A stretch of DNA of 64,000 nucleotides from Vallitalea guaymasensis. Lineage in GTDB: Bacteria; Bacillota; Clostridia; Lachnospirales; Vallitaleaceae. The first letter of the stretch is position 1; each line of letters opens with the position of its first letter. The stretch covers positions 2,790,001 to 2,854,000 of the forward strand of contig NZ_CP058561.1 in NCBI RefSeq assembly GCF_018141425.1. Direction: 5' to 3'. The position numbers and the translations under genes were made by a program. The notes beneath the pieces were generated by a model that saw only the letters and a list, made by a program, of their open reading frames with translations, made no database searches and was not told the DNA's origin. This document shows positions 6,841 through 14,772 of the stretch, piece by piece.

Positions 6841-8151
6841 ATGGGTGGAACATGGACTACTCAAAATAAAGTAAGACCAGGAGTATATATTAATTTTCAA
6901 CAAACAAGCATGGAGACAGACGAATTACATAGGGGTATCATAACAATGCCTCTAAACCTTGACTTTGGTCCAGAACAAGAGGTAATAGAAGTAACACAAA
7001 ATACTGATACACTTCCTATTTTAGGAGAAGAACTATATAACTTAGTACCAATCAGAGAAGGTTTAAAAAGAGCTGAGAAAGTTTTAGTTTATAGATTGAA
7101 TACTATGGCAGACGGTTCAAAAGCTGCTGTAACAGAAGGTAATTTAACTGCAACTGCAAAATACACAGGTACAAAAGGTAATGACTTAAAAATTACAATA
7201 GAAGCAGAAGGTGAAAACTTCAATGTTAAAACTTTTATTGGAACTAAACTTGTAGATCTCCAACAAGGAGTAAAGACTGTACAAGACTTACAAGACAATG
7301 AGTTTGTTGTATTCACTGGTTCAGATTCATTGACCGCAACAGCTGGTGTAAGCTTAACAGGCGGTACTAATGGCACAGTTGCTTCAGAGAATTATACAGC
7401 ATATAGAGAAGCTATTGAAGTATATTACTTTAATACATGCGCATTATACGATGTAACAGATATAGGCATAAAAGATGCATTCAAACAATGGATCAAAAGA
7501 CTTAGAGATGATGAAGGTAATAAAGTAGTATTAGTAGCTGAAAGTTACAGTAATGCTAATTATGAAGGAATTATCAGTGTCAAAAATGGTGTTGTACTTG
7601 AAGATGGTACTACATTAGAAGCTAAGAAAGCAACTGCTTGGGTAGCAGGAGCAACAGCAGCAGCTAACACTAATAAATCATTAACATATGATTTCTATGA
7701 CGGAGCTGTAGATGTAGACAAGAAATATAACTATTCAGCTATAGAATCATCTATTAATGACGGAGAATTCTTATTTACTGGTTATGATGGAAAAGCAAGA
7801 GTAGAGTACGATATCAACACATTACATACTTATACAAAAGACAAAGGTAGAATGTTCAGGAAAAACAGAGTCATTCGTACATTGGATGCAATCAATAATG
7901 ACATTACCAAAGTTGGAAATGAATATTTCATTGGTAAAATAAGTAACAATGAAGATGGCAGAAACCTTCTTAAGAATGAAATCATTAAATGCCTGCAAAA
8001 ATACCAGAACAATGATTCTATCACTAACTTAGATACTGGAAAAGATGTACAAGTATTAGCTAGTACAGATACAGATGTTGTTGTAGTAAGAATAGCTGCA
8101 CAACCTGTAGATGGAATGGAAAAACTGTATATGACTGTGGAGGTGAAATAA
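6841..8151 (+). CDS. Contractile tail sheath protein (XkdK-like)
   Basis: Start ATG 6841 (MGGTWTTQNKVRPGVYINF) with a GGAAGG site; the GTG at 6832 is too close to the RBS. The 436-residue length matches XkdK-type sheaths. The start 'RPGVYINF', an inserted domain (GNDLKITIEAEG, about residues 115-180) and the C-terminal region (DINTLHTYTKDKGRMFRKNR, then VIRTLD) are hallmarks of the family. Sheath subunits polymerise around the tube and contract to drive it through the target envelope. The stop is followed after 1 bp by the tube gene, so the two are co-translated. Confidence 0.9.
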   Translation: MGGTWTTQNKVRPGVYINFQQTSMETDELHRGIITMPLNLDFGPEQEVIEVTQNTDTLPILGEELYNLVPIREGLKRAEKVLVYRLNTMADGSKAAVTEGNLTATAKYTGTKGNDLKITIEAEGENFNVKTFIGTKLVDLQQGVKTVQDLQDNEFVVFTGSDSLTATAGVSLTGGTNGTVASENYTAYREAIEVYYFNTCALYDVTDIGIKDAFKQWIKRLRDDEGNKVVLVAESYSNANYEGIISVKNGVVLEDGTTLEAKKATAWVAGATAAANTNKSLTYDFYDGAVDVDKKYNYSAIESSINDGEFLFTGYDGKARVEYDINTLHTYTKDKGRMFRKNRVIRTLDAINNDITKVGNEYFIGKISNNEDGRNLLKNEIIKCLQKYQNNDSITNLDTGKDVQVLASTDTDVVVVRIAAQPVDGMEKLYMTVEVK

Positions 8152-8152
8152 T

Positions 8153-8611
8153 ATGGCGATTTTAAAAGCACAAGATATTATATCAGGAAGAGAAGGAAAA
8201 GTCTTTAAGACAATCGACGGTGTTGTAAAAGAAATGGCTTATATTAAAAAAATAGATGCCAAGATTGAAAAGAACAAATCTGAGATCAAAGTTCTAGGCA
8301 GTAGAGCAACTCATAGTAAAGCTACTGGCTGGAAAGGTACAGGAAGTATGACTATCTATTATATAACAAGTGAATTCAGACAATTGATGCTTGATTATAT
8401 AAAAACTGGAAAAGATGTATACTTTGACATTCAAGTAGTGAATGAAGACCCAGCAAGTGAAGCTGGAAAACAAACAGTTGTACTAAAAAACTGTAATATT
8501 GACAGTGTAATCATAGGACAACTTGATATTGATAAAGATGTATTAGATGAAGAATTAAGCTTCACATTTGATGATATTGAAGTATTAAACAAATTTAATG
8601 TCATAGAATAG
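8153..8611 (+). CDS. Tail tube protein (XkdM-like)
   Basis: A 152-residue protein with the beta-rich pattern of DUF2001/XkdM tube proteins: N-terminal 'ISGREGKVFKTIDG', central 'KATGWKGTGSMTIYYIT' and C-terminal 'LDEELSFTFDDIEVLNKF'. It would stack as hexamer rings inside the sheath. Its start lies 1 bp after the sheath stop with an AGGTG site inside the sheath end. An imperfect hairpin (about 8657-8684) follows and may set tube-to-downstream ratios. Confidence 0.85.
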   Translation: MAILKAQDIISGREGKVFKTIDGVVKEMAYIKKIDAKIEKNKSEIKVLGSRATHSKATGWKGTGSMTIYYITSEFRQLMLDYIKTGKDVYFDIQVVNEDPASEAGKQTVVLKNCNIDSVIIGQLDIDKDVLDEELSFTFDDIEVLNKFNVIE

Positions 8612-8718
8612 GTCGTAGTTTAATAGAAAATCAAACAGAACTATTTTCATATGTGTAAAGGGAGGCTTTTGCTTTCCTTACTCTATGAAGATATAAAACA
8701 ATTAGAGGAGTGAAGAGA

Positions 8719-9126
8719 ATGAGTAGTTTACAAGCATTTTTAAATGAAAATATTATTGATGATATCACAGAAGAGGTACTAGTTTCTAATAGATTCAAAG
8801 ACAAAAAAGGCAGCTTATTAAAATTCAAGATTAGAGCCATTACAGACAGCGAAATGTCAGATATCCAGAAAATATGTATGCGTACAGGTAAAAAAGGAAA
8901 AGTTGATTTTGATGTAAGCAAATTCAATAGATTAATTGCTATAAAAGGAACTGTAGACCCTAAGTTTGAAGAAGCAGATAGTATTAAAAGTGTTGGTTGC
9001 GTAACACCAGAAGATTATATCAAGAAAGTTATGTTACCTGGAGAAATTGCTACATTGGCAGATCAAATTCAGACTTTATCTGGATATACAGACCTTGAGG
9101 AGTTAAAAGAACAGGCAAAAAACTAA
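8719..9126 (+). CDS. Tail assembly chaperone, short form (XkdN-like)
   Basis: Start ATG 8719, 9 bp after AGGAG; the GTG at 8710 overlaps the RBS. The 135 residues fit XkdN (DUF6848-type) chaperones: SSLQAFLNENIIDDITEEV, then KIRAITDSEMSDIQKICMRT. Like lambda gpG, such proteins coat the tape measure while the tail is built and are absent from the final particle. The end carries a canonical -1 slippery site, so this is the short product of a pair; the long product continues to 9293. Confidence 0.8.
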   Translation: MSSLQAFLNENIIDDITEEVLVSNRFKDKKGSLLKFKIRAITDSEMSDIQKICMRTGKKGKVDFDVSKFNRLIAIKGTVDPKFEEADSIKSVGCVTPEDYIKKVMLPGEIATLADQIQTLSGYTDLEELKEQAKN

Positions 9127-9293
9127 TTATTGAGGGAGATTCAGATGCTAATTATGCTCATTATCTACTACATAAAATAAACTTACTCCCTCAACAATTT
9201 GTAGATTTACCAAGACGTGAAAAAGCTTTTGTAATGGCTAGTGTAGATTTACATATAGAAGCTGAGAAGAAGGCTTATAATAAGACACGTTAA
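8719..9293 (+). CDS. Tail assembly chaperone, -1 frameshift long form (gpGT-like)
   Basis: A -1 shift at A-AAA-AAC (9117-9123) joins the 135 residues of the short form to a 56-residue extension that has no start of its own. The extension is clearly protein coding (GDSDANYAHYLLHKINLLPQ, later REKAFVMASVD) and ends at TAA 9291-9293, 16 bp before the tape measure. This is the G/GT arrangement of tailed phages, in which the T part recruits tail subunits. The slip is inferred from the heptamer and the open -1 frame. Confidence 0.75.
9117..9123 (+). promoter_or_regulatory. Programmed -1 ribosomal frameshift site
   Basis: The heptamer A AAA AAC lies in the X-XXY-YYZ register of the chaperone frame, directly before its TAA stop. 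After slipping, reading continues with CTA ATT ATT GAG. A downstream stimulatory structure was not resolved by eye. Confidence 0.75.
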
Positions 9294-9309
9294 TGAAGGT
9301 GGTGAATAC

Positions 9310-10881
9310 ATGACGGCAATAACAACAATAAATAATTCAGTAGAGATGTTGAATAAATTAAGTACTACAATAGAAAAGAATATATCTACATTCAATACTT
9401 ATAAAGATAAGATTGAAGAAGGATACAAGGCTATTGATAAGATGAAGAAAGGATTCAAACTCTCTGATAAAATTAAAGAAATTAGTAATGTAAAGGAAAC
9501 AATGGAAAATCCTATGAAAGGTATCATCAATAAGATGAATCAATTAATAGGAAAGAAAAATAAAGAATCAGAAAGCAAAATAGAAGCAGGAGAAAAAGGT
9601 TCTACTAAGAAGAAAAAATGGTTTTCGGGTATTCCAGTAGGAATTGAGAAAGCAACTAGTTATATAAAAAAATTCTGGGAAACACCAATAGGGAAAAATA
9701 TTAAGCTAGGTATTACACAGGATGAAAAATTTTCAAATACGGTCAATAAGATAAAAGAAAAATGGAATAATACATGGGTTGATATGGGTGGTAGGATTGC
9801 AACAGCCATACAACCGGTTTTGGAAAAAGTATTAGCATTTTTTGATAGTAAAGAGTTTGTAGCGATGCTTGACCTGATAATGGTAATTATAGAAAAAATA
9901 ATTGGTGGAGTTATGATGCTATTAGATTATGTGAAACCATTAATGGATATGATTAATTCTATGTTATCTGTAGTGATTGAGAATTCTCATATAGTTTTGG
10001 CTGTTCTAGGTGCTGTTGCATTAGCAATTGGAGCAATAACATTAGCAACGACCATTCATAATGCAGTTATGGAAATACGTATAATCAAAGAAAGAATTTT
10101 AAAAGCTATACAAGAAGCCAATCCGACTATGATAGTAATTAAAGCTATTATCATTTTAATTACAATTCTTATAACACTTATTGCAACTATGGAGCCTGTT
10201 AGAACAGCAGTTGCCAATTTAACAAGAGGTTTCTTTGATTTCGTTGAATGGGGAATCAATGGTCTCATAGAAGGACTTGCATCTGCAGCAGAAGGGATCA
10301 TTAGATTTGCTGGTGATGGTATTAATACATTCTTGAATATATTTGTTAATCCATTTATAGATGGCATTAATCTAATTATTTCTGGACTTAATATGCTAGG
10401 TGCAAATATAGGGAAAATAGACCATCTGAAAGTTGATTTCAGTGGAGCAGCTGAAGCAACAGGAAAATTTATCAGAAAAGGTAAAGTTGATCTAAGTGGT
10501 GCTAAAGAAGCTGTGGCAGGAGCTATAGAAAACTTTTCAGCAGATGCATTAAAAGAAAAATTAGGTATAGCACAGTTGGAAAGTAAAGTTGAAGGAACAG
10601 AACAGTTACAAAGCAATGGCAATGGAACAGGCAAGAGTAAAGATGTAGGGGTACAAGTTAACAAGATAAACGATGATGTAGACATTGCCGATGAAGATGT
10701 AAAACTTATGAGAGACGTAGCAGAACGAGAAATGATACAGAATTTTGTAACCTTAACTCCAACAGTATCAATGGGCGATATGACTGTCAATGAAAATGCA
10801 GACGCAGATAGACTTCTTGGCAAGATAACTGAAGCTCTTGTAACAGAAGTCACTAATTCAGCACAGGGGGTGTATGCATAG
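9310..10881 (+). CDS. Tail tape measure protein
   Basis: A 523-residue protein placed between the chaperone and LysM genes, as in all PBSX-like tails. It has coiled-coil N-terminal repeats (EKNISTFNTYKDKIEEGYKA), Lys-rich linkers near residues 80-105 and strongly hydrophobic helices at about 190-300 (IVLAVLGAVALAIGAITLA; MIVIKAIIILITILITLIA). Tape measures set tail length at roughly 0.15 nm per residue, so this one implies a short tail of about 75-80 nm if the rule holds. It may also help membrane insertion of the tube. The stop is directly followed by the next start. Confidence 0.8.
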   Translation: MTAITTINNSVEMLNKLSTTIEKNISTFNTYKDKIEEGYKAIDKMKKGFKLSDKIKEISNVKETMENPMKGIINKMNQLIGKKNKESESKIEAGEKGSTKKKKWFSGIPVGIEKATSYIKKFWETPIGKNIKLGITQDEKFSNTVNKIKEKWNNTWVDMGGRIATAIQPVLEKVLAFFDSKEFVAMLDLIMVIIEKIIGGVMMLLDYVKPLMDMINSMLSVVIENSHIVLAVLGAVALAIGAITLATTIHNAVMEIRIIKERILKAIQEANPTMIVIKAIIILITILITLIATMEPVRTAVANLTRGFFDFVEWGINGLIEGLASAAEGIIRFAGDGINTFLNIFVNPFIDGINLIISGLNMLGANIGKIDHLKVDFSGAAEATGKFIRKGKVDLSGAKEAVAGAIENFSADALKEKLGIAQLESKVEGTEQLQSNGNGTGKSKDVGVQVNKINDDVDIADEDVKLMRDVAEREMIQNFVTLTPTVSMGDMTVNENADADRLLGKITEALVTEVTNSAQGVYA

Positions 10882-11556
10882 ATGTATAAATTTTATATAG
10901 GACTATTAGATAATAGTGAAGAAGAAATACTACTCCCAGTCAATCCAGAAGAGATTAACGTCACTCAGTCAGGGAACACAGAAACCTATAATATCTACCA
11001 GTTTGGTGAAGTAGTCGGTTCAGGTGATAGAAAACTTTTGAAAATAAGTATCAGCAGTTTCTTTCCATTAGAAGAAGCACCCTTTGTAATGACAAATAAC
11101 TTAGAACATCCAAGTGTTTATGTAAACAAAATATACAGTTGGAAACAGAGTAATAAAATCCTAACATTCAAAGTAACAGGTGGATATTATCCTATAGATA
11201 GACTATGGATGATAGAAGACTTTGAGATAACTGAAAGAGCAGGAGAAGTCGGAGATATCTACTATACCATGAGCCTAACAGAATACCGTGAATTCAAAGC
11301 AAGACGAATAACATTATCTAATAACAACGGCAAAATGGCTTATACCAAAGACTATCAGGGAGCAAGACCAGTAACTAAGGTAATACCTAAGACTTACATA
11401 GTAAAAAAAGGTGATACCCTATGGAAAATAGCTAAACTACAACTAGGAAACGGTAACTTGTACAATAAAATAGCTCAGATAAATAACATAAAAAACCCTA
11501 ACCTGATATATCCAGGACAGAAGCTGAAAATACCTCAAAACGAGGTGAGACTATGA
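10882..11556 (+). CDS. LysM tail/baseplate protein (XkdP-like)
   Basis: A 224-residue protein. The N-terminal part ([20 protein letters not shown], about residues 8-27) is the XkdP/gp53-like tail module. A C-terminal LysM domain at about 171-218 begins [20 protein letters not shown] and closes with [12 protein letters not shown]. LysM binds peptidoglycan glycan chains, so the protein may place or hold the baseplate hub at the wall. It begins the base after the tape-measure stop and overlaps the next gene by 4 bp (ATGA). Confidence 0.85.
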   Translation: MYKFYIGLLDNSEEEILLPVNPEEINVTQSGNTETYNIYQFGEVVGSGDRKLLKISISSFFPLEEAPFVMTNNLEHPSVYVNKIYSWKQSNKILTFKVTGGYYPIDRLWMIEDFEITERAGEVGDIYYTMSLTEYREFKARRITLSNNNGKMAYTKDYQGARPVTKVIPKTYIVKKGDTLWKIAKLQLGNGNLYNKIAQINNIKNPNLIYPGQKLKIPQNEVRL

Positions 11557-12509
11557 TTAATCTAATTATGCAAAATACATCCAATGGCAATATCCATGAT
11601 ATTAGTCAGTTGGTCACCAGCATTACATGGGATACAGTTAGAGTAGGAAAAGCCTCTGAATTATCTTTTACTTTAGTCATAGAAAAAGGTTTAGAAATAA
11701 GTGAAGGAAGCATTATATACTTCAAAAAAGATAACATTGGTATATTCTACGGTTATATATTCAAAATCAAAAGGTCATCAGATGAAACTCTCAGTATCAC
11801 AGCTTATGACCAGATAAGGTATTTGCTTAATAAGGATACATACGTATTCAAGAACAAAAGAGCAGATGAAATCATAAGAAAGATTGCTACTGATTTTAAC
11901 ATTAAATTAGGAACAATAGAAAATACTGATTACAAAATACCTCTAATGGTTGAAGATGGGCAGACACTTTTAGACATCATATATAAGACCTTAGATAATA
12001 CTTTGATTAACACAGGTAAAATGTATGTATTATATGATTCCTTTGGAAGTATAACCCTTAAGAATATAACAACTATGTTTACGGATCTGATTATTGGAGA
12101 TAGCAGTCTATTGACAAGTTATTCCTATGATAGAAGTATAGATGGAGATTCATATAATAAGATTAAGCTATATAAAGACAATAAACAAACTGGTAAAAGA
12201 GAAGTATTTATTGTAAAAGATAGTAGCAATATTAAAAAATGGGGACTTCTCCAGTACTATGAAAAAGTCAATGACAAGTTAAATGAAGCACAGATTCGAA
12301 AAAGGGCTAATCAGCTGCAATCTGTTAAAAATAGAGTAGTAAAAGGATTAAGTCTTGATTGTATAGGTGATTTATCTATAAGAGCAGGAAATTCAATATA
12401 TGTTGATATAAAAGGCATAGACCTTAAACAAAGATTTATTGTTGACAATGCAAAACATAATTTTAGCAACAATCAACATACAATGAGCTTAACATTGAAG
12501 GTGATATAG
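11553..12509 (+). CDS. Baseplate hub protein (XkdQ/gp27-like)
   Basis: A 318-residue protein of the XkdQ/late-control-D-like hub family: beta-rich start with '[20 protein letters not shown]', a central '[20 protein letters not shown]', and the frequent hub phrase '[12 protein letters not shown]' near the C-terminus. Hub proteins connect the tube to the spike and baseplate wedges. Translationally coupled to both neighbours (4-bp overlap upstream, abutting downstream). Confidence 0.8.
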   Translation: MINLIMQNTSNGNIHDISQLVTSITWDTVRVGKASELSFTLVIEKGLEISEGSIIYFKKDNIGIFYGYIFKIKRSSDETLSITAYDQIRYLLNKDTYVFKNKRADEIIRKIATDFNIKLGTIENTDYKIPLMVEDGQTLLDIIYKTLDNTLINTGKMYVLYDSFGSITLKNITTMFTDLIIGDSSLLTSYSYDRSIDGDSYNKIKLYKDNKQTGKREVFIVKDSSNIKKWGLLQYYEKVNDKLNEAQIRKRANQLQSVKNRVVKGLSLDCIGDLSIRAGNSIYVDIKGIDLKQRFIVDNAKHNFSNNQHTMSLTLKVI

Positions 12510-12785
12510 ATGAGTAATACACAGAAATTTATTGGGGCATTAAAGCAGATTAATCAAGGAGTAAAAGATAATAGCCAAGATGTAACTTTTTACTATGGAC
12601 AAGTTATAGAAATACATCCCTTACAGATACAAGTGGACCAGAGATTCATACTTGATGAGGATTTCTTGGTTTTGACAAGCACAGTAGCTGTTAATAATTT
12701 ATTGCATATTGGGGATAAAGTAGTACTTTTAAGAGCACAAGGTGGACAACAATACATTGTGCTAGATAAGGTGGTGGCGACATGA
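12510..12785 (+). CDS. DUF2577-type baseplate protein (XkdR-like)
   Basis: A 91-residue OB-fold-like protein: 'YYGQVIEIHPLQIQVDQRF' followed by 'IGDKVVLLRAQGGQQYIVLDKV'. In PBSX-type loci this position holds the DUF2577 protein thought to be spike- or hub-associated. No separate spike gene is recognisable, so this is the best spike candidate. It overlaps the next gene by 4 bp. Confidence 0.75.
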   Translation: MSNTQKFIGALKQINQGVKDNSQDVTFYYGQVIEIHPLQIQVDQRFILDEDFLVLTSTVAVNNLLHIGDKVVLLRAQGGQQYIVLDKVVAT

Positions 12786-13180
12786 TACCTATAAGCGGAA
12801 CAAATATAAAGGATTTTGAAGAAATAATACCACAAACAAAAACCTATAAATTAAATTTGTTAGAAGGAAAAATAAATGATTACATTGATGGTATTGATGC
12901 AATAAAACAAGCTGTATTCAAAATCTTGGAAACAGCTAGATATCAATATCTTATATATGATTTTTCTTATGGATCAGAGCTAAATGGATTAATAGGAAAA
13001 GATAGCGATTATATAGAGATGGAACTAAGACGACGAATAAGAGATGCACTAACTACCGATGACCGCATTATTAATGTTACTGATTTTGTATTTTCCCATG
13101 AAGGAGAAAGTATGTCAGTAAGGTTTAAAGTCATCAGTGTTGAGGGTTCTTTTGAAAGCGAGGTGATGGTTAATGTTTGA
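12782..13180 (+). CDS. DUF2634 baseplate protein (XkdS/gp25-like)
   Basis: A 132-residue protein with the gp25/XkdS pattern: 'IDAIKQAVFKILETARYQYL' followed by 'YDFSYGSELNGLIGKDSDYI' and 'RIRDALTTDDRIINVTDF'. gp25-like proteins form the baseplate wedge core and trigger sheath contraction. It overlaps the baseplate J gene by 8 bp. Confidence 0.85.
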   Translation: MIPISGTNIKDFEEIIPQTKTYKLNLLEGKINDYIDGIDAIKQAVFKILETARYQYLIYDFSYGSELNGLIGKDSDYIEMELRRRIRDALTTDDRIINVTDFVFSHEGESMSVRFKVISVEGSFESEVMVNV

Positions 13181-14237
13181 GCATATGACCTATGAATCAA
13201 TTGTGGAAGATGCAATGTCAAAAATACCAGATACGGTAGATAAGAGGCAAGGCAGTATTATATATGATGCAATTGCCCCAGCCTGCGCTGAACTTGCACA
13301 GCTATATATCGATCTTGATACAGCATTAAAAATGTCCTTTGTAACTTCATCAAGTGGTGAGTTTTTAGACAGGAAATGTGCTGATTTTGGTATCTATAGG
13401 AGAAATGCTACTAAAGCAATTCGAAAAGGTGCATTCACAGGGGTCACTCCTAAGGTTGGCAGTAGATTTGGTTTAGGTGATCTTACATACGTTGTAAAAG
13501 ACAATAGTGGTGGAATGGAAAACGTAACTCTAGAATGTGAGCAAGAAGGATTAAAAGGTAACTCAGATACAGGAACACTCATCCCTATAGAAGAGATAGA
13601 AGGATTGATGTCAGCAGTTTTACAAGATGTCATTGTTCCAGGTGAAGATATGGAAACGGATGAATCTCTACTTGATAGACAGCAGGAAAAAGTCAAGAAA
13701 TCTGCCACTTCAGGAAATATCTATCACTATCAAAAGTGGGCTAAAGATATTAAAGGTGTAGGAGCTGCTAAAGTAATTCCAAGATGGAATGGAGACTATA
13801 CAGTTAAAATAATAGTCGTAGATACCTTAATGCAGCCAGCATCACAAGCATTGGTTGATGAAATCCAAGAGTATATTGATCCAAGTAAAGAGGGAAGAGG
13901 AAAAGGTACAGCACCAATAGGCGCAAAATGTACAGTAGAAGCAGCAGTTTCACAGACTATTGATCTAACTGCTACTGTAATAGATGCGGATAAGGATGAT
14001 GTTAAAAATATATTTACAAAAGAATTAAGTAGATATTTTACTGATTTGATATCTGATAACTGGCAGGATAAAGATAACTATTCAATCAGCTATGCCAAAG
14101 TAGGTGCAATACTTCTTGATGCTATCTCACAAGCAGGTGGAAGCGATTATTCTAACCTAACTATTAATGGTGGTACAAGTAATGTGGTATTAACAGACCA
14201 AGTACCGATAATAGGGACGGTGACTCTAAATGAATGA
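13173..14237 (+). CDS. Baseplate J-like wedge protein (XkdT)
   Basis: A 354-residue baseplate J/gp47 family protein. It shows the N-terminal segment 'SIVEDAMSKIPDTVDKRQGS', the early 'LDRKCADFGIYRRNATKA' and the central 'RQQEKVKKSATSGNIYHYQK'. Wedge proteins of this family link gp25 to the fibre-bearing periphery. Coupled on both sides by overlaps of 8 bp. Confidence 0.9.
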   Translation: MFEHMTYESIVEDAMSKIPDTVDKRQGSIIYDAIAPACAELAQLYIDLDTALKMSFVTSSSGEFLDRKCADFGIYRRNATKAIRKGAFTGVTPKVGSRFGLGDLTYVVKDNSGGMENVTLECEQEGLKGNSDTGTLIPIEEIEGLMSAVLQDVIVPGEDMETDESLLDRQQEKVKKSATSGNIYHYQKWAKDIKGVGAAKVIPRWNGDYTVKIIVVDTLMQPASQALVDEIQEYIDPSKEGRGKGTAPIGAKCTVEAAVSQTIDLTATVIDADKDDVKNIFTKELSRYFTDLISDNWQDKDNYSISYAKVGAILLDAISQAGGSDYSNLTINGGTSNVVLTDQVPIIGTVTLNE

Positions 14238-14772
14238 TACAGACTTAATGAAGTATCTACCTGATTACTACTCTGGTATTAGAGAATTTCAGTTAACAAT
14301 GGAAGTGGAAGATAAAAAGTTTGATGACTTGAAAGCGCATATGAAAGAACTCTATAATCAAATGTTTTTAGATACTGCTACTACAGGACTTAGTAATTGG
14401 GAAAAAGATACTGGAATACAAGATAGTAATAGCAAAGATACCGATGAAGATAGGCGTTCTAGGATACGTAGTAAAATACGTGGAATAGGTAAGATAGATG
14501 AACAATTGATAAAAGATGTAGTAGATTCTTGGACTAATGGAGATGTTGAAGTAACCTTTGCAGATGGGAAGATAAATATCAAGTTCAATAGTTTTTATGG
14601 GATACCAAGTAATATGAAAGCTGTAAAAGAGGCTATTGAACAGATTATACCAGCCCATCTGGGAGTGAAGTATAACATTAAATATCTGTTGGTAAAAGAT
14701 ATACATGACAATAGAACAATCAACGAATTACAAAATACGAAATTAAATCTATTCGAAGGAGGTGTTATCTAA
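14230..14772 (+). CDS. DUF2313 baseplate protein (XkdU/YmfQ-like)
   Basis: A 180-residue protein with the family start 'LMKYLPDYYSGIREFQLTME' and 'DTATTGLSNWEKDTGIQDSN'. It completes the wedge and usually links to the fibre gene that follows, which here overlaps it by one base. Confidence 0.85.
   Translation: MNDTDLMKYLPDYYSGIREFQLTMEVEDKKFDDLKAHMKELYNQMFLDTATTGLSNWEKDTGIQDSNSKDTDEDRRSRIRSKIRGIGKIDEQLIKDVVDSWTNGDVEVTFADGKINIKFNSFYGIPSNMKAVKEAIEQIIPAHLGVKYNIKYLLVKDIHDNRTINELQNTKLNLFEGGVI

Noticed and set aside
10056-10853. 265-codon minus-strand frame
   Set aside because: It is the antisense of the tape-measure gene, rich in Ser/Ile/Leu as expected from an AT-rich coding strand, and has no RBS.
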